Source of the DNA: Rhodobacteraceae bacterium HLUCCO18
Lineage (GTDB): Bacteria > Pseudomonadota > Alphaproteobacteria > Rhodobacterales > Rhodobacteraceae
Length of the DNA stretch: 64,000 nt
Direction: 5' to 3'
Assembly (NCBI GenBank): GCA_001314805.1
Contig: LJSY01000016.1
Coordinates: forward strand, 1 to 64,000
This document shows positions 1-9,183 of the stretch, piece after piece (position 1 is the stretch's first letter; each line of letters begins with the position of its first letter). A program made the position numbers and the translations under genes. Below the pieces are notes generated by a model. The model was given only the letters and a program-made list of their open reading frames with translations, searched no databases and was not told where the DNA came from.

Positions 1-2
1 AG

Positions 3-83
3 GTGGTCGGACATGTATGCAGCCTGTTCAGCGACGAGGAATGCTACAACTTCTTCAGAGCAGCAGGATACCAAACCGATTAA
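3..83 (+). CDS. C-terminal fragment of an IS630-like transposase (partial, cut by window start)
   Basis: An open frame enters from the left edge and stops with TAA at 81-83. Its last residues read FSDEECYNFFRAAGYQTD. The pattern of an acidic residue, Cys, an aromatic pair and a terminal AAGY resembles the tail of IS630-family transposases, recalled from family knowledge and not searched. Only 26 codons are visible, so neither the catalytic residues nor the element's left end can be judged. The frame stops 12 bases before the convergent stop of the next gene. Confidence 0.5.
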   Translation: MVGHVCSLFSDEECYNFFRAAGYQTD

Positions 84-95
84 ACGCGACACGCT

Positions 96-941
96 CTAGC
101 CCGTTTCGGCGATCGCTCCGTTCGACAGGGTGCCGACCCCGCTGATCTCCACGTCGACGACGCTTCCGGGCGTGACGAACAGCTGCGGTTCGCGGTGGTT
201 GCCCACACCGCCGGGCGTGCCCGTGGCGATCACGTCTCCGGGTTTCAGCGTCGTCACGGTCGAGGCATAGGCGATGAGCTCGGGGATGGAGATCGCCATG
301 TCGCTGATCGGCGTGTGCTGCTCCACGTTGCCGTTCACGCGCGTGGTCAGGCTTTGCGCGGTGATGTCGCCGACCTCGTCGGGGGTGACAATCCACGGGC
401 CGAAGCCGCCCGACGCCTCGAAATTCTTGCCCGGCCAGAACTGTGTCGTGTGGCTCTGGAAATCGCGGATGGAGCCGTCGTTGAAGCAGGAATACCCTGC
501 GATTTGATCCCAGGCGTCGGCCTCGGCGATGTGGCGGCCGGGCTTGCCGATGATGACCGCAAGCTCGCCCTCGTAGTCGAACCGGTCGCTCGCCGCGGGG
601 CAGACCAGCGGGCTGCCATGGCCCACGACGCTGTCGGGGTAGCGGGTAAAGATCGTCGGCTTCTCGGGCTTGGCGCGCCCGGTCTCGAGGATGTGGGGCA
701 GGTAGTTGAGCCCGATGCACAGGATCTTTTCGGGGTTCGTGATCGGAGGCAGAAGCGTCACATCGGCAAGCTCCAGCGCCGGGCCCGCGCCCTCCAGCTC
801 CGACAGCGCATCGGCGGCGATCACCGCGCGCAGGTCGGGATAGCGCTCACCCAGCACGGCGGATGCGTCATGCACGCGTGTCCCGTCCGTGGTGCCGTAG
901 CCTGCGCTTCCGTCCTTCCGCTTAAAGGAAACGAGCCGCAT
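96..941 (-). CDS. Fumarylacetoacetate hydrolase (FAH) family protein
   Basis: A 281-residue protein of the FAH family, metal-dependent enzymes that hydrolyse or isomerise beta-diketo and oxo-acid substrates. The FAH fold begins near residue 65 (ITNPEKILCIGLNY). The stretch DYEGELAVIIG supplies acidic metal ligands and GDVIATGTPGGVG is the usual C-terminal signature. The ATG at 941 was chosen over an upstream in-frame start because a GGAGGA ribosome site lies just before it and it gives the family's normal N-terminus (MRLVSFK). The substrate cannot be told. It converges on the transposase tail, which may mark a nearby insertion. Confidence 0.9.
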   Translation of the reverse strand: MRLVSFKRKDGSAGYGTTDGTRVHDASAVLGERYPDLRAVIAADALSELEGAGPALELADVTLLPPITNPEKILCIGLNYLPHILETGRAKPEKPTIFTRYPDSVVGHGSPLVCPAASDRFDYEGELAVIIGKPGRHIAEADAWDQIAGYSCFNDGSIRDFQSHTTQFWPGKNFEASGGFGPWIVTPDEVGDITAQSLTTRVNGNVEQHTPISDMAISIPELIAYASTVTTLKPGDVIATGTPGGVGNHREPQLFVTPGSVVDVEISGVGTLSNGAIAETG

Positions 942-1103
942 GTCCTGATCCTCCGGTCTGTTCTTTCGCGCCCCCAAAGACCGTTCCGGCCCGGAAAATG
1001 CAACCGGTCTTTCGCGCCGCGTCCACAGAGCCTGTGCGCGACATCACAGGACGTGGCCGCTATGTTGGGATATGACCATGTATCGCCCGAGGAGGAGCGT
1101 CCC

Positions 1104-1700
1104 ATGCCGCAGAACGATATCCGCAAGATCCAGGTACAGGGCGTGCATCACATCACGCTCAACGGCGCCGACCGCCAGACCTCGATCGATTTCTGGGAGG
1201 GGGTGCTGGGCATGCCCTTCATCTTCGATCAGCCCAATCTCGACGATCCGAACCAGGGGCATCTCTATTTCGACCCCGGTGACGGTCGGCTGATCACGAT
1301 CTTCACCGACGAGGACCGAAAGCCTGACGCCACGCCGGTACCCGAGGCTGTCGGATCGCTTCATCATCTCGCCTTCAACGTCAGCCAGGCGAGTTTCTGG
1401 CAGATCGCCGAACGTCTCGACGCGCGGGGCGTGTCGCATTCCGGGCCTGTGGACCGGGGTTTCATGGACTCGATCTATTTCCGCGATCCGCTGGGTCTCA
1501 GGATCGAACTTGCGAGTTATCGGTTCTTCCCGCCCGAAGGCTGTCGCGAGGCGGATGTGATGATCGAGGCGCACCGCGTCCGTGTCGAGCGCGGCGACCA
1601 CCACATCGACAAGGTGCACCTGGCCGATGCGCTCGAGCGTCTGACCGAGCGCCGCCACGCGTCGCTGTCGTCCGACCGCAGTCCCAAAAAGGGCTACTAG
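1104..1700 (+). CDS. VOC (glyoxalase/dioxygenase superfamily) protein
   Basis: A 198-residue protein with two beta-alpha-beta-beta-beta modules typical of vicinal oxygen chelate enzymes. The first opens GVHHITLNGADRQTSIDFW and the second has SLHHLAFNV. The His residues of these strands and the Glu of DPLGLRIELASY would bind a divalent metal. The start at 1104 follows a strong GAGGAGG site. Members include ring-cleaving dioxygenases, glyoxalases and resistance proteins; the substrate is not evident. Its stop overlaps by four bases the stop of the convergent TPR gene. Confidence 0.85.
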   Translation: MPQNDIRKIQVQGVHHITLNGADRQTSIDFWEGVLGMPFIFDQPNLDDPNQGHLYFDPGDGRLITIFTDEDRKPDATPVPEAVGSLHHLAFNVSQASFWQIAERLDARGVSHSGPVDRGFMDSIYFRDPLGLRIELASYRFFPPEGCREADVMIEAHRVRVERGDHHIDKVHLADALERLTERRHASLSSDRSPKKGY

Positions 1701-3340
1701 GCGGCGGCCTTGCTCCGGCAGTAGCAGGAGGCGCGGATCGGAACCGTCGCGCGGGCCGCGGCCTTGTCGAGTTGCAGCTTGATGTGCCGCGCCTCCGTCT
1801 CCTCGCCACGGCGGGTGAGGCATTCGTGCAGGCCGTGCAGGCTCCAGACATTGCCCGGGTGCTGGCAGGCGCGCGCGAGCGTGTCGTCGAGCCCCAGATC
1901 GGCGCGATAGACGGCCTCCGCCTCCTCGAAGCGGCCCGCCTCCATCAAGAGCGCGCCGAGCGCGTGGCGGGCGGGCTGCATCCAGCCCCATGGCTCGTCG
2001 TAAAGCAGACCGTCGTCGATCACGACGGACCGGCGCAGATGGTCCAGCCCCTCCTCGATGCGACCGGCCTTGAAGGCCAGTTCGCCCTCCATCATCGCCT
2101 CGCCGACCTCCAGCACATCCGCTGCAGTGTTGTTGAAGACCATCCAGTCGTCGGGAAGCATGGCGCGCGCTGCCACGGCCCTGTCGCGTTCCCCGGCCGC
2201 CTCGCCATGGCGCCCCAGATTGGCCAGCGCCACCGCGCGGGCCTGATGCATGGCGCAGGTGGTGTACTTGTAGAGATCGGGATCGACGGGCAGGGCCATG
2301 TCGAGGACGTCCTGCCACATGCCGAAGCGGATCATCACATGCACTTTCTTGCCCCAGAAGCTTTCGAAAAGTTCGGGCAGGAAGCGCACGACGTCCTCCG
2401 GCAGCATCTCGATCAGCCGGTCGGACGCCGCCAGCGCCACCTCGGGCTGGCCGAGGAACATCGCGCCATAGGCTTCGAAATGCACGTTGTGGATGCGATA
2501 GACGGTGTAGAAATTCTTGGCGCCGTGCAGCGCCTCGTATTTCCGGTCGATCCGGGCGGCCTTGCGGTTGCGCGCCACCACGTTCTGGTAGTCGCCGCAG
2601 AGCACGTCGATATGGGTCGCCATGTGGATCAGGTGGCCGCTGTCGGGCACCAGCTCGGTCAGCCGGTCGCCATGTTTCAGCGCGGCCTCGGGCGTGGGCG
2701 ACATCTCCATCAGGTGGATGTACATGTGCAGAAGCCCGGGATGGTCCCACGCGCCCGGCACGGCGGCGAAGGCGTGTTCCAGCACCGCTTGCGCCTCCAG
2801 CGTCGAGGCGCCCTCCGCCGGCTGGCCCGACGGCAGGTCCCACAACAGCCAAGGCGTGCGGTTCATCAGCGCCTCGGCGAAGATCGTGATGACGTCCAGA
2901 TCGTTGCCATGCCGTCCGTGGACCTCGCGCATCGCGTCGGAAAACGCGTCGTTCCACGGGGCGAAATCCTCGATCCCCGGGTCGGTCGGGTAGCGGCCCG
3001 CCAGCGCATCGATCAGGTCGTTCTCAACGGGGCTCAGGCTGTCGCGCAGAGCCTTGGCCATTTCCAGCGTTTCATGGGCCCGGGCCAGCGTCTCGCGCCG
3101 CTCGTCCTCGGTGAAGAACTCCCACGGCTTGTTGTAGTTGGGGCCAACGGCATAGGCGAGACCCCATAGCGCGACGCCGCAGCCGGGGTCTTCGGCGATC
3201 GCCTCTTCGAAGGCCTCCGCCGCGGCTTCGTGGTTGTAGCCGTAAAGCCAGATCAGCCCACGGTCGAAGGCCGCCTGCGCCCTGGCGGAGCCAGTGGTCA
3301 CGGCGCGCGTGTAGGGGCCGAGGTCGAAATCCTGTGTCAT
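1697..3340 (-). CDS. Tetratricopeptide-repeat protein
   Basis: A 547-residue protein built from helical repeats. Residues 20-90 contain AAFDRGLIWLYGYNHEAAAEAF and a following helix pair typical of TPR units, with further repeat-like pairs towards the C-terminus (GRFEEAEAVYRADL). No signal peptide or catalytic motif is seen. Related proteins are often annotated as TPR proteins of unknown role, probably scaffolds. The ATG at 3340 (MTQDFDLGPYTR) is preferred over an upstream start at 3442 because the extra residues look non-coding and would run into the divergent promoter region. Confidence 0.85.
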   Translation of the reverse strand: MTQDFDLGPYTRAVTTGSARAQAAFDRGLIWLYGYNHEAAAEAFEEAIAEDPGCGVALWGLAYAVGPNYNKPWEFFTEDERRETLARAHETLEMAKALRDSLSPVENDLIDALAGRYPTDPGIEDFAPWNDAFSDAMREVHGRHGNDLDVITIFAEALMNRTPWLLWDLPSGQPAEGASTLEAQAVLEHAFAAVPGAWDHPGLLHMYIHLMEMSPTPEAALKHGDRLTELVPDSGHLIHMATHIDVLCGDYQNVVARNRKAARIDRKYEALHGAKNFYTVYRIHNVHFEAYGAMFLGQPEVALAASDRLIEMLPEDVVRFLPELFESFWGKKVHVMIRFGMWQDVLDMALPVDPDLYKYTTCAMHQARAVALANLGRHGEAAGERDRAVAARAMLPDDWMVFNNTAADVLEVGEAMMEGELAFKAGRIEEGLDHLRRSVVIDDGLLYDEPWGWMQPARHALGALLMEAGRFEEAEAVYRADLGLDDTLARACQHPGNVWSLHGLHECLTRRGEETEARHIKLQLDKAAARATVPIRASCYCRSKAAA

Positions 3341-3485
3341 GGGGCCACACTCCGAAATCGTGTCGGCCTGTCCCGGCCTTGGCCGGAACGCTAGCACACC
3401 TGCGGGGCGGCCACGCACTGTTTCGCGGTGGACACCGGGCATGGCACTGCTACTTTCGCAGCCCGGTCAATTTGCGGAGGGTGTG

Positions 3486-4370
3486 ATGGCGAAACTGGCG
3501 TTTCTGGGTCTGGGCGTGATGGGCTACCCGATGGCGGGACACCTCAAGGCGGCCGGTCACGAGGTCACGGTCTACAACCGGACGAGCGCAAAGGCGGAGA
3601 AATGGGCGGCCGAGCATGGTGGCGCCCAAGCCGCGACGCCGCGCGAGGCGGCCGAGGGTGCGGAGTTCGTCATGGCCTGTGTCGGCAATGACGACGATCT
3701 GCGGTCGGTCGTGCTGGGCGAGGATGGGGCGCTGGCGGGCATGTCCAAGGGCGCCATCTTCGTCGATCACACCACGGTTTCCGCGCTTGTGACGCGGGAG
3801 TTGGCCGATGTGGCGGGCGAAACCGGCATCGGCTGGGTCGACGCGCCGGTCTCCGGCGGTCAGGCGGGGGCCGAGAACGGCCAGCTCGTCATCATGTGCG
3901 GCGGGGCGGAGGCCCATTTCGCGGCGGCCGGGCCGATCATCGACGCCTATTCCAAGTTGACCGAGCGCTTCGGTGACGTCGGCTCGGGGCAGATCACCAA
4001 GATGGTCAACCAGATCTGCATCGTGGGCGCGATCCAGTCGGTCTCGGAAGGTCTCTACTTCGCCAAGACCGCCGGGCTCGACGCCAAGAAGGTCGCGGCA
4101 CTGGTCAGTCAGGGCGCGGGCGGGTCGTGGCAGCTTGCCAACCGGGCCGACACGATGATCGACAACCATTTCAACCACGGTTTCGCCGTCGACTGGATGC
4201 GCAAGGATCTCGGGATCGCGCTGGAGCAGGGCAAGGAGATGGGTCTGTCGCTGCCGGTGACGGCGCTGGTCGACCAGTTCTACGCCGAGGTGCAGCAGTT
4301 GGGCGGCGGGCGCTGGGACACCTCCAGCCTGATCCAGCGCTTCCGCCGGATGCACGGCGAAGAGACCTGA
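3486..4370 (+). CDS. NAD(P)-dependent oxidoreductase, 3-hydroxyisobutyrate dehydrogenase family
   Basis: A 294-residue beta-hydroxyacid dehydrogenase. The N-terminal Rossmann motif is LGLGVMGYPMAGHL. DAPVSGGQAGAENG is the substrate-binding signature, and the Lys of GSGQITKMVNQ matches the family's catalytic lysine. Members oxidise 3-hydroxyisobutyrate, tartronate semialdehyde or glyoxylate-type substrates; the exact one is not resolved. The start at 3486 follows a GGAGGGTGTG ribosome site. The next gene, selU, begins seven bases after the stop, so the two are probably cotranscribed although no functional link is obvious. Confidence 0.9.
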   Translation: MAKLAFLGLGVMGYPMAGHLKAAGHEVTVYNRTSAKAEKWAAEHGGAQAATPREAAEGAEFVMACVGNDDDLRSVVLGEDGALAGMSKGAIFVDHTTVSALVTRELADVAGETGIGWVDAPVSGGQAGAENGQLVIMCGGAEAHFAAAGPIIDAYSKLTERFGDVGSGQITKMVNQICIVGAIQSVSEGLYFAKTAGLDAKKVAALVSQGAGGSWQLANRADTMIDNHFNHGFAVDWMRKDLGIALEQGKEMGLSLPVTALVDQFYAEVQQLGGGRWDTSSLIQRFRRMHGEET

Positions 4371-4377
4371 GGCGCCC

Positions 4378-5424
4378 TTGGCCTTCCGCCTGACCGACAC
4401 CGCTGCGCTGGGTGCTGCGGAGTTCGACACGATCATCGACGTGCGCAGCCCGTCGGAATACGCCGAGGATCATCTGCCCGGCGCAGTCTCCATGCCGGTG
4501 CTCAGCGATACTGAGCGCGCCGAGGTCGGCACGATCTATACGCAGGAAAGCCCGTTCCGCGCCCGCAAGATCGGTGCGGCGCTGGTGGCGAGGAATGCCG
4601 CGCGCCATATCGAGGACCGTCTGATGGACCGCGACGGCGGCTGGCGCCCGTTGGTCTATTGCTGGCGCGGCGGGCAGCGGTCGGGATCTTTCGCCTCCAT
4701 CCTGGCGCAGATCGGATGGCGGGTGGAGGTGCTGGAAGGCGGCTACCGCACATGGCGGCGGCTGGTCGTCGGGCGGCTTTACGACGCCCCTCTGGGGCTG
4801 CGGGTGATCCGGCTCGACGGGTATACCGGGACGGCCAAGACGGCGCTTCTTGCGGAGGTGGCCGCGCTTGGCGGGCAAGTGATCGACCTGGAGGGGCTTG
4901 CACGTCACCGCGGGTCCATCTTGGGCGACATCGGGGGCGAACAGCCCGCGCAGAAGGGCTTCGAGACGGCGCTGGTGCAGGCGCTCGACGCGCTCGACCC
5001 GTCGCGCCCCGTTCTGGTGGAGGCCGAAAGCGCGCGGATAGGGGAGCTGCGCCTGCCGCCTGCGCTCTGGGCTGCGATGAAGGACAGCCCACGCATCGTC
5101 GTTGAGGCCGGGGTCGAGGCCCGCGCCCGGTATCTGGCCCGCGAATACGCGGAACTCGCCGCCGACGCCCCGGCGCTGACCGACCGGCTCAATGGCCTAC
5201 GCGCGATCGCGGGACACGAGACGGTCGATGGCTGGCTGGTGATGCTGGGGCAGGGGCGCCTGACAGACCTGTCCGAGGCGCTGATCCGGCAGCATTACGA
5301 CCCGGCTTATGGAAGGCTCAGGCGCGCCGACGAGGGGGGGCGGGTGGCCCGGTTGGCGCTCGAGACGCTGGAGCCGGAGGCCTTGCGGGAGGCGGCGGTG
5401 CGTATCCTTGGGCACATGACCTGA
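4378..5424 (+). CDS. selU: tRNA 2-selenouridine synthase (SelU/MnmH)
   Basis: A 348-residue enzyme that replaces sulfur by selenium at the wobble 2-thiouridine of certain tRNAs, using selenophosphate. The N-terminal rhodanese domain carries the reactive Cys about residue 95 in [13 protein letters not shown]-loop-like motif GYTGTAKT follows at about 148-155. This two-domain layout is characteristic of SelU/YbbB. The start is TTG at 4378 with GAGG five bases upstream. The gene closely follows the oxidoreductase. Its selenophosphate donor would come from the selD gene about 20 kb downstream. Confidence 0.92.
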   Translation: MAFRLTDTAALGAAEFDTIIDVRSPSEYAEDHLPGAVSMPVLSDTERAEVGTIYTQESPFRARKIGAALVARNAARHIEDRLMDRDGGWRPLVYCWRGGQRSGSFASILAQIGWRVEVLEGGYRTWRRLVVGRLYDAPLGLRVIRLDGYTGTAKTALLAEVAALGGQVIDLEGLARHRGSILGDIGGEQPAQKGFETALVQALDALDPSRPVLVEAESARIGELRLPPALWAAMKDSPRIVVEAGVEARARYLAREYAELAADAPALTDRLNGLRAIAGHETVDGWLVMLGQGRLTDLSEALIRQHYDPAYGRLRRADEGGRVARLALETLEPEALREAAVRILGHMT

Positions 5425-5432
5425 GCAGGGCG

Positions 5433-5498
5433 CGGATTTCTCGCGAAATCCGTGTCGGAAATGCCGGCATTTCCGATCCGTTTTCCACGTGGAAAACG
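5433..5498. repeat. Three tandem palindromes between selU and valS
   Basis: Three inverted repeats lie head to tail. At 5433-5452 CGGATTTC and its complement flank a TCGC loop. At 5456-5475 there is a perfect 20-base palindrome with half-site CGGAAATGCC. At 5479-5498 there is a second perfect 20-base palindrome with half-site CGTTTTCCAC and a CACGTG core. There is no T-run, so this is not a standard terminator. It could be a REP/BIME-like mosaic element, a processing site or multiple operators. Confidence 0.75.
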
Positions 5499-5579
5499 CC
5501 TCCCGGAGTGCTACCCCCTTGGCCTTTCCGCCCGCCTTCGATAGGTCAATCCCGACCTGAGACGAGAGGCGGGCAAGCC

Positions 5580-8500
5580 ATGGACAAGACTTTCGACGCG
5601 ACCGAAGCCGAGGCCCGGATCTATGCCGCATGGGAAGCGGCGGGGGCGTTCCGTGCAGGCGCGAACGCGCGGCCCGGGGCCGAGGCTTTCTCGATCATGA
5701 TCCCTCCGCCGAACGTGACGGGCGTTTTGCATGTGGGCCATGCCTTCAACAACACGCTGCAGGATGTGCTGACCCGCTGGCACCGGATGCGGGGTTTCGA
5801 CACGCTCTGGCAGCCGGGCACGGACCATGCGGGCATCGCCACGCAGATGGTCGTCGAGCGCGAACTGGCCAGGGAGGGCAAGTCCCGCCGCGACATGAGC
5901 CGGGAGGAATTCCTGTCCCATGTCTGGGCTTGGAAGGCGCAGTCGGGCGGCACGATCCGCCAGCAATTGAAACGGCTCGGCGCCTCCTGCGACTGGTCGC
6001 GCGAGGCTTTCACGATGTCCGGCGCCCCCGGCGCGCCCGAGGGCGAGGACGGCAATTTCCATGACGCCGTCATCAAGGTCTTCGTCGACATGTATGACAA
6101 GGGCTTCATCTACCGCGGCAAGCGTCTGGTGAACTGGGACCCGCATTTCGAGACGGCCATCTCGGACCTCGAGGTCGAGAACACCGATGTCCAGGGCAAT
6201 ATGTGGCACTTCAGGTATCCGCTCGCGGGCGGCGCCACCTACACCTATGTCGAGAAGGACGAGGACGGAAATGTCGTTCTGGAGGAGGAGCGCGACTACA
6301 TCTCCATTGCCACCACGCGCCCCGAGACGATGCTGGGCGACGGCGCGGTCGCGGTCCATCCGTCAGACGAACGATATGCGCCCATCGTGGGCATGCTCTG
6401 CGAGATCCCCGTGGGCCCGAAGGAGCATCGCCGCCTGATCCCGATCATCACCGACGAATACCCCGATCCCGATTTCGGCTCGGGCGCGGTCAAGATCACC
6501 GGCGCGCATGACTTCAACGACTACGGTGTCGCCAAGCGGAACGGCATCCCCTGCTACCGCCTGATGGACGGCAAGGGTCACATGCGCGAGGACGGTCTGC
6601 CCTACGCCGAGGCCGCCGCCGTTGCGCAGGAGGTCGCGGAAGGCAGGCGCACGCTTTCCGAAGCCGAGGCCGATCTGCTGAACCTCGTTCCAGATCATTT
6701 GCGCGGGCTGGACCGTTTCGCGGCCCGCTGGCAGGTCACCTCCGAGATCTTCGAGGAAGGGCTCGCCGTCATGACGCGCGCCGACGATCCGGCGCTTGGG
6801 GGCACGGCGGTGAAACCTGGCGAGGAGGGCGCGGACGAGCTGGTGCCGCTGGTCGAGGAAAAGACCATCACCCAGCCCTTCGGCGACCGCTCCAAGGTGG
6901 TGATCGAGCCGATGCTGACCGACCAGTGGTTCGTCGACACCGCCAAGATCGTCGGCCCGGCGCTCGAGGCGGTGCGCGACGGACGCACGACCATCGTCCC
7001 CGAGCAGCACCGCAAGGTCTATTTCCACTGGCTTGAGAATATCGAGCCCTGGACGATCTCGCGACAGCTCTGGTGGGGCCATCAGATCCCGGTCTGGTAC
7101 GGTTTCGACCTTGAACGTCACGGCTTTCACGACGACGAGGGCGACGGAGCGCTCGACGAGGTCGAGATGCTGCGGCTGCTCAACGCCCAGACCCTGCTGG
7201 AGGGCGAGGACCGGCATCATTGCGCGGCGGATTTCGACAGCGTCTCGGCACAGTTCGCCGATGTGCTGGGCGGGCTGCCGACACCGCTCAACCACGCCCG
7301 CGTCGTGGAGGTGGCCGATCGCCACGAGGCCGCGCACATGCTGGGCGCGAGCCTCGCGCAATACGAGATGGACCAGGACCCGACGAAGCTGGTCTATCCG
7401 GTCTGGCGCGACCCCGACGTGCTCGACACGTGGTTCTCTTCCGGCCTCTGGCCCATCGGCACGCTGGGCTGGCCCGAGGACACGCCCGAGCTGCACCGCT
7501 ATTTCCCGACCTCGACGCTGGTCTCGGGCTTCGACATCATCTTCTTCTGGGTCGCCCGGATGATGATGATGCAGCTGGCCGTCACGGGCGAGGTGCCGTT
7601 CCGCGACGTCTATGTCCACGCCCTCGTCCGCGACGAGAAGGGGCGCAAGATGTCCAAGAGCATCGGCAACGTGCTCGACCCGCTGGAGCTTGTGGACGAA
7701 TACGGCGCGGACGCGTTACGTTTCACGCTGACCTCGATGGCCGCGATGGGGCGCGACCTGAAGCTCAGCCGCGACCGCATCCAGGGCTACCGCAACTTCG
7801 GCACCAAGCTGTGGAATGCCGCACGTTTTGCCGAGATGAACGAGTGCAGGCCTGTGACGGGCTTCGACCCGGCCGCTGTCACGCAGACGGTAAACACATG
7901 GATCGTGGGCGAAACGGCGCGCGCGCGGATGGCCCATGACGAGGCGCTTGGCCAGTACCGGTTCAACGACGCCGCGAACGGGCTCTATGCCTTCGTCTGG
8001 CACAAGGTCTGCGACTGGTATCTGGAATTCGCCAAGCCGCTCTTCGCCTCGGGTGACGAGGCGGTGATCGCCGAGACGCGCGCGACCATGGCCTGGGTGA
8101 TCGACCAGTGCCTGATCCTGCTGCACCCGACGATGCCCTTCATCACCGAGGAACTCTGGGGCGAGATCGCCGAGCGGCCCAAGATGCTGGTCCATGCCGA
8201 CTGGCCCGACTACGGCGCCGAGCTGATCGACGCGGAGGCCGACCGGGAGATGACATGGGTCATCGGCCTGATCGAAGAAATCCGCTCGGTTCGCGCGCAG
8301 ATGCATGTGCCTGCGGGGTTGAAGGTGCAGTTGATGCAGGCAGAGCTCGACGCGGCGGGGCAGGCGGCGTTCGACCGGAACCGCGCGATGATCGACCGGC
8401 TGGCGCGCCTGTCGGACGTGACCGTGGTCGATGCCTTGCCCAAGGGCGCCGTGACGGTTGCGGTCGAAGGCGGCGTCTTCGGCCTGCCCATCGCGGACCT

Positions 8501-8714
8501 GATCGACGTGGACGAGGAAAAGGCGCGGCTCGAAAAGGTGCTGGCCAAGCTCGAAAAGGAGATCGGCGGGCTCAGGGGGCGCTTGTCGAACCCGAAATTC
8601 GTCGAGAGCGCGCCGGAGGAAATCGTGGACGAAACCCGCGAGAACCTCGCCCAGCGCGAAGAGGAAGAGGGCAAGATCCGTGCCGCGCTTGACCGGTTGA
8701 ACGAGATCGCGTGA
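5580..8714 (+). CDS. valS: Valyl-tRNA synthetase
   Basis: A 1044-residue class I aminoacyl-tRNA synthetase that charges tRNA-Val in the cytoplasm. The HIGH-type motif is HVGH at residues 51-54, inside [13 protein letters not shown], and KMSKS is near residue 690 ([10 protein letters not shown]). The central editing domain is present between them. A C-terminal coiled coil rich in Glu, Lys and Arg (about 975-1044) is the ValRS tRNA-binding arm. The ATG at 5580 is preceded by GAGAGGCGGG. The length is slightly above that of E. coli ValRS. The tandem palindromes upstream may affect its expression. Confidence 0.97.
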   Translation: MDKTFDATEAEARIYAAWEAAGAFRAGANARPGAEAFSIMIPPPNVTGVLHVGHAFNNTLQDVLTRWHRMRGFDTLWQPGTDHAGIATQMVVERELAREGKSRRDMSREEFLSHVWAWKAQSGGTIRQQLKRLGASCDWSREAFTMSGAPGAPEGEDGNFHDAVIKVFVDMYDKGFIYRGKRLVNWDPHFETAISDLEVENTDVQGNMWHFRYPLAGGATYTYVEKDEDGNVVLEEERDYISIATTRPETMLGDGAVAVHPSDERYAPIVGMLCEIPVGPKEHRRLIPIITDEYPDPDFGSGAVKITGAHDFNDYGVAKRNGIPCYRLMDGKGHMREDGLPYAEAAAVAQEVAEGRRTLSEAEADLLNLVPDHLRGLDRFAARWQVTSEIFEEGLAVMTRADDPALGGTAVKPGEEGADELVPLVEEKTITQPFGDRSKVVIEPMLTDQWFVDTAKIVGPALEAVRDGRTTIVPEQHRKVYFHWLENIEPWTISRQLWWGHQIPVWYGFDLERHGFHDDEGDGALDEVEMLRLLNAQTLLEGEDRHHCAADFDSVSAQFADVLGGLPTPLNHARVVEVADRHEAAHMLGASLAQYEMDQDPTKLVYPVWRDPDVLDTWFSSGLWPIGTLGWPEDTPELHRYFPTSTLVSGFDIIFFWVARMMMMQLAVTGEVPFRDVYVHALVRDEKGRKMSKSIGNVLDPLELVDEYGADALRFTLTSMAAMGRDLKLSRDRIQGYRNFGTKLWNAARFAEMNECRPVTGFDPAAVTQTVNTWIVGETARARMAHDEALGQYRFNDAANGLYAFVWHKVCDWYLEFAKPLFASGDEAVIAETRATMAWVIDQCLILLHPTMPFITEELWGEIAERPKMLVHADWPDYGAELIDAEADREMTWVIGLIEEIRSVRAQMHVPAGLKVQLMQAELDAAGQAAFDRNRAMIDRLARLSDVTVVDALPKGAVTVAVEGGVFGLPIADLIDVDEEKARLEKVLAKLEKEIGGLRGRLSNPKFVESAPEEIVDETRENLAQREEEEGKIRAALDRLNEIA

Positions 8715-8771
8715 GGGTGCGCCGCCGGCGCTGAAACCGGACGTAAAACGCGCGTTTTTCGGTCCACGCCG

Positions 8772-8780
8772 TGCTATAAT
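8772..8780 (+). promoter_or_regulatory. Extended -10 promoter giving a leaderless transcript
   Basis: TGC followed by a perfect TATAAT (8775-8780) forms an extended -10 element. No good -35 hexamer lies 16-18 bases upstream. The expected start of transcription, about seven bases after the hexamer, falls at 8786-8788, on the ATG of the DUF1992 gene. No ribosome site precedes that ATG, which fits a leaderless mRNA. A palindrome, AAAACGCGCGTTTT (8745-8758), sits just upstream. Confidence 0.55.
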
Positions 8781-8785
8781 ACCTC

Positions 8786-9118
8786 ATGAGCGACCGTTTC
8801 GGAAAACTGGCCGAACGCCAGATGCAGAAGGCGCTGGCCGAGAAAAAGTTCTCTGGCCTCGAGGGGGAGGGGCGTCCGCTGCCTGACCGGCCGGAGGCTG
8901 CCTTTGTGGATGCGGGCGAGGCGGTCGGCTACCGGATCATGCATGAACACGGCGCGCTGCCCGAGGAGATCGCGCTCCGCAAGGCGGTGGAGGCGGCCAA
9001 GGCCGATTACGCCAAGGCCGAAACGCCCGAGGACAAGCGGACGGCCATGGCTCGGATCGCCGAGTTGCAGATGAAGGTCGCTATCGCCGCGGAGGCGCGC
9101 AAACGATTTATGGGCTAA
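8786..9118 (+). CDS. DUF1992 domain protein
   Basis: A 110-residue protein. Residues 8-35 (LAERQMQKALAEKKFSGLEG, then EGRPL) match the DUF1992 signature, also found in DnaJ-like subfamily C member 28. The function is unknown. The C-terminal half is Ala/Lys/Glu-rich helix. There are no membrane segments. The start at 8786 gives the family's usual short N-terminus. There is no Shine-Dalgarno sequence, but a consensus -10 lies five bases upstream, so translation is probably leaderless. Confidence 0.85.
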   Translation: MSDRFGKLAERQMQKALAEKKFSGLEGEGRPLPDRPEAAFVDAGEAVGYRIMHEHGALPEEIALRKAVEAAKADYAKAETPEDKRTAMARIAELQMKVAIAAEARKRFMG

Positions 9119-9183
9119 AGCGCGCGCTTATCCAGTTCGGCAAGCCTTGCGCGCGGACCGGAATTGCGGTCTTTCTCCGCGCC

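Noticed and set aside
1044-2957. Long minus-strand frame of 637 codons
   Set aside because: It runs antisense to the VOC gene and through the TPR gene in another frame; Arg/Gly/Pro-rich with no domains, a shadow of high-GC coding DNA.
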